Assembly: GCA_964637655.1 (NCBI GenBank) | Contig: CAZWUZ010000020.1 | Location: 1 to 25,170, forward strand | Origin: CAZWUZ01 sp964637655 [NCBI: uncultured bacterium] | Lineage (GTDB): Bacteria > DAOPZR01 | Reading direction: 5' to 3' | Length of the DNA: 25,170 bases | Part shown: positions 23,114 through 25,170 of the stretch, piece after piece | How the letters are laid out: every line of letters begins with the position of its first letter | Position numbering within the stretch: position 1 is the first letter of the stretch | Translations under genes and position numbers: made by a program | The notes under the pieces: model-generated | Database searches by the model: none | What the model was told of the DNA's origin: nothing | Seen by the model: only the letters and a program-made list of their open reading frames with translations

Positions 23114-23392
23114 ATGGCCACAGGAACAGCAGTGAAGAAAAAGAGCGCCCGCCACGTATCGGCGGTCAAGCGTGCACGGCAGAACGAGCGGCGCCGGGTC
23201 CGCAACCGGACGGCATTGAGCCGCATGCGCACGGCGCGCAAGGTGGCAAAGCAGGCGTCGGGTGACACGCAGGCGCAGGCGTTCGTCGCCTTCCAGAAGG
23301 CAGTCGACCGCGCCGCCAAGCAGGGGATCATCCACAAGCGCGCGGCATCGCGCATGAAGAGCCGGCTGGCGAAGAAACCCGCCGCGAAGTAA
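23114..23392 (+). CDS. rpsT: 30S ribosomal protein S20
   Basis: 92 aa, highly basic, with the S20 helical pattern (KKKSARHVSAVKRARQNERR, then AFQKAVDRAAKQGIIHKRAA and RMKSRL near the end). S20 binds 16S rRNA early in 30S assembly. Two in-frame ATGs exist, at 23108 and 23114. GGAGG (23101-23105) is only 2 nt from the first but 8 nt from the second, so 23114 is chosen. A strong promoter and a strong terminator make it a single-gene unit. Confidence 0.95.
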   Translation: MATGTAVKKKSARHVSAVKRARQNERRRVRNRTALSRMRTARKVAKQASGDTQAQAFVAFQKAVDRAAKQGIIHKRAASRMKSRLAKKPAAK

Positions 23393-23405
23393 GCAGCCGT
23401 TCAGC

Positions 23406-23439
23406 GCGCGTGCTCCCTGCGGGGGGCACGCGCTTTTTT
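23406..23439 (+). terminator. Rho-independent terminator of rpsT
   Basis: A 12 bp GC-rich stem (one G-U pair), GCGCGTGCTCCC against GGGGGCACGCGC, with a UGCG tetraloop, followed by six T. Its end touches the ispH stop codon. Confidence 0.9.
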
Positions 23440-24329
23440 CATGCCCCACGCAGCAGTTCCGCCACCCGTTCGCGCACCTCGTTGATCAGCCAGCCCGGCG
23501 TGGAAGCACCCGCCGCCAGCCCGATGCGCGGTTTGTCCTGCACCATTTCCGGCAGCACTTCCGCCGCCGTTTCGATGTGGTAGGTCGCGCATCCCGAGGC
23601 GCGGCAGAGTTCTGCCAGACGCGCGGTATTGGCGCTGTTTTTTCCTCCGATAATGAGCATGACATCCACGTCGCCGGCGAGCGCGCGGGCCGCCTGCTGC
23701 CGTTTGCGCGTCTCCTGGCAGATGGTGTTGGCCACGCGGATGTCACCAGCCACCGCGCGCAGCGATTCCACCATGGTCTCGAACGCCTCACGGTTCTGCG
23801 TCGTCTGCGCCAGCACGCCAAGCCGCGCCCCGTGCAGTTCCGCCGGCACGGGCGTCCCCGCCTCGAGTACCAGCGGCTGCTGCCGCAAACGGCTGAGGAT
23901 GCCGCGCACCTCAGGGTGATCCTTCTCCCCGATGAGCACGACCCGCCTGCCCTCCTGCTCCATCTGCACCGCGGTCTGCTGCGCCTTCTTGACGAACGGG
24001 CAGGTGGCATCGACGAGCGTCATCTGCCGCGCCTGCGCATCAGTCATCGTCGCTGCCTCGACCCCGTGCGAACGGATGACCAGCACCCCGCCGTCGACCC
24101 CGTCCAGTCCGTCGACCACGCGCAGGCCGCGCTGGGCCATGCGGGAGACCACCTGCGGGTTGTGGATGAGATGCCCGAGGCAGTAGACGTCGTCGCGCTG
24201 CGCGAGCGCCTGCTCGGTCAGGTCGCAGGCGCGGGTGACCCCGTAGCAGAACCCCGCGTAGGGGGCGACCGTGACGGTATGCCCGTTGACCTCGTAGACC
24301 TGCGGCTGGGTGCGACGCTGCTGTGCCAT
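23439..24329 (-). CDS. ispH: 4-hydroxy-3-methylbut-2-enyl diphosphate reductase
   Basis: 296 aa. Last enzyme of the MEP isoprenoid pathway, converting HMBPP to IPP and DMAPP through a [4Fe-4S] cluster. The three cluster cysteines are in GFCYG (C28), DATCP (C110) and NTICQETRKRQ (C204). GHLIHNPQV and SHG supply the substrate histidines, and GASTPGWLINEV is near the C-terminus. Two adjacent ATGs exist; 24329 is preferred because AGG-type SD GGAGG is 6 nt away rather than 3. An upstream extension to 24377 would overlap the promoter. Confidence 0.96.
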   Translation of the reverse strand: MAQQRRTQPQVYEVNGHTVTVAPYAGFCYGVTRACDLTEQALAQRDDVYCLGHLIHNPQVVSRMAQRGLRVVDGLDGVDGGVLVIRSHGVEAATMTDAQARQMTLVDATCPFVKKAQQTAVQMEQEGRRVVLIGEKDHPEVRGILSRLRQQPLVLEAGTPVPAELHGARLGVLAQTTQNREAFETMVESLRAVAGDIRVANTICQETRKRQQAARALAGDVDVMLIIGGKNSANTARLAELCRASGCATYHIETAAEVLPEMVQDKPRIGLAAGASTPGWLINEVRERVAELLRGA

Positions 24330-24348
24330 CATCCGCCTCCGTGGCGCA

Positions 24349-24377
24349 ACCTTATCCTGCCGCCGCGGCGCTGTCAA
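24349..24377 (-). promoter_or_regulatory. ispH promoter
   Basis: On the minus strand, TTGACA (24377-24372), 17 bp, TAAGGT (24354-24349). Confidence 0.65.
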
Positions 24378-24383
24378 TCCCGC

Positions 24384-24412
24384 TTGCCAACCGTCAGTGC
24401 CTATGGTATATG
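24384..24412 (+). promoter_or_regulatory. Promoter of the STAS gene
   Basis: TTGCCA (24384-24389), 17 bp, TATATG (24407-24412) preceded by TGG. It is back-to-back with the ispH promoter, with six bases between the two -35 elements. Confidence 0.6.
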
Positions 24413-24434
24413 CGTGGCAGGAGCGACATGCGCC

Positions 24435-24794
24435 ATGAACTGCGTCAAACCGGCGGTCCCGATCGACGGGATGCCCGACACCTGCAGCATCGAACTGAGC
24501 AATCGCCTCTGCGGCCCGGAATCAGCCACGCTGGAGTGCCAGATCCGCAAAGCGGTGGACAGCGGGATGAAAAACATCCTGCTCGACTGCGTGGCGCTCG
24601 ACCTGATCGATTCTGCCTCGCTGACCGCGCTGGTGGCGGGGCTCAAATACCTCAAGGCCAAACAGGGGAACAAGCTCGTCTGTGTCGGTGCCAACGCCAC
24701 GGTAGCGCGGGTGCTCACCCTGACCAAAATCGACAAGTTCATCCCGCTGGTGCCTACGCGCGATGCCGCGCAGGCGCTGCTGCGCGGCGCCTGA
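24435..24794 (+). CDS. STAS-domain protein (anti-sigma factor antagonist-like)
   Basis: 119 aa single STAS domain: SIELSNRLCGPESATLECQI, then NILLDCVALDLIDSASLTAL, where IDSASL carries the serine normally phosphorylated in SpoIIAA-like proteins, and KYLKAKQGNKLVCVGANATV. These proteins act in partner-switching control of sigma factors or other regulators; no partner kinase is in view. AGGAG lies 11 nt before the ATG at 24435. Its stop overlaps the next start (TGATG), so the downstream gene is likely a functional partner. Confidence 0.88.
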   Translation: MNCVKPAVPIDGMPDTCSIELSNRLCGPESATLECQIRKAVDSGMKNILLDCVALDLIDSASLTALVAGLKYLKAKQGNKLVCVGANATVARVLTLTKIDKFIPLVPTRDAAQALLRGA

Positions 24795-25170
24795 TGCTCG
24801 AAAAACTCGACGGTCACGGCGGCGAGAGCGCCCCGGCGGGTCGTGACACGCGCGCGCGCACCATCCGCCAGCTGTTCGGGCGGCAGACCGTGCGCCCCAA
24901 AGTCGTGCCCGACGACGCCGCGGACGAGACGCTGCCGGACGACCTGATCATCCCGGAACTTGCGGGACTCGACGACATCCAGAAGACCATCGACATCCTC
25001 GCCACCGAGAGTGACCTGCCACCAACCGCGACGGTCGACCTCCCCGCCCCCGAAGAGAAACTCTACCACGCGGTGAAGATGAAACTCATCGACGAACTGA
25101 CCGCCGCCGCGGACACCCGCCAGTTCTCGCTGGCGGGGACGACGGGGCGGACCAGCGAACTGCGCGAGTT
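24794..25170 (+). CDS. Hypothetical protein, 3' end outside the window
   Basis: Open from ATG 24794 to the window end (125 codons, no stop). It starts MLEKLDGHGGESAPAG and is acidic and low in hydrophobics, with PDDLIIPELAGLDDIQKTID and later KLYHAVKMKLIDELTAAADT. No domain recognised. Translational coupling to the STAS gene suggests a shared regulatory role. The start follows from the one-base overlap. Confidence 0.7.
   Translation, partial: MLEKLDGHGGESAPAGRDTRARTIRQLFGRQTVRPKVVPDDAADETLPDDLIIPELAGLDDIQKTIDILATESDLPPTATVDLPAPEEKLYHAVKMKLIDELTAAADTRQFSLAGTTGRTSELRE

Overview
This 25.2 kb window comes from a GC-rich bacterial chromosome. LolA implies an outer membrane, so the host is probably Gram-negative. 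Glycyl-tRNA synthetase is the split alpha/beta type. No rRNA or other strong taxonomic marker is present, so I do not assign a phylum. Many genes sit behind near-consensus sigma-70 promoters (TTGACA, 16-18 bp, then a -10 often preceded by TG).

Region 1 (1-6460) is core and transport: typA/bipA; a Na/Pi-cotransporter-like protein with an N-terminal Ig-like domain, followed at once by a two-RCK potassium channel; and a convergent small membrane-anchored protein.

Region 2 (6540-13650) is an accessory region with two RiPP (ribosomally made, post-translationally modified peptide) cassettes pointing at each other. The plus-strand cassette is PqqD-like chaperone, radical SAM/SPASM enzyme, second radical SAM/SPASM enzyme (coupled by ATGA overlaps), then an unannotated cysteine-rich precursor with a double-glycine leader that carries an in-frame TAG at codon 12. 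The minus-strand cassette is a Nif11-type precursor, a radical SAM/SPASM maturase and a DUF3850/ASCH protein. A divergent tandem-GNAT protein and a second, frameshifted Nif11 precursor complete the cluster. Palindromic intergenic repeats flank the plus-strand cassette and form the 3' end of its second enzyme gene.

Region 3 (13750-15575) is an initiator tRNA-Met locus. The 3' half of the tRNA is duplicated 1,658 bp away, bracketing one AAA+/DUF4143 ATPase gene. This looks like the footprint of integration into the tRNA 3' end.

Region 4 (15589-25170) is mostly housekeeping: a minus-strand run recO, glyQ, glyS, lolA, single-HKD phospholipase-D-like protein; a divergent DUF2225 zinc-ribbon protein sharing a -35 with recO; a polytopic membrane protein with presenilin-like features; rpsT with a terminator; ispH; and a STAS protein coupled to a gene that leaves the window.

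The most novel content is the RiPP region. It holds three candidate precursors, only one of them intact (the others have a nonsense codon or a one-base frameshift), served by three radical SAM enzymes.
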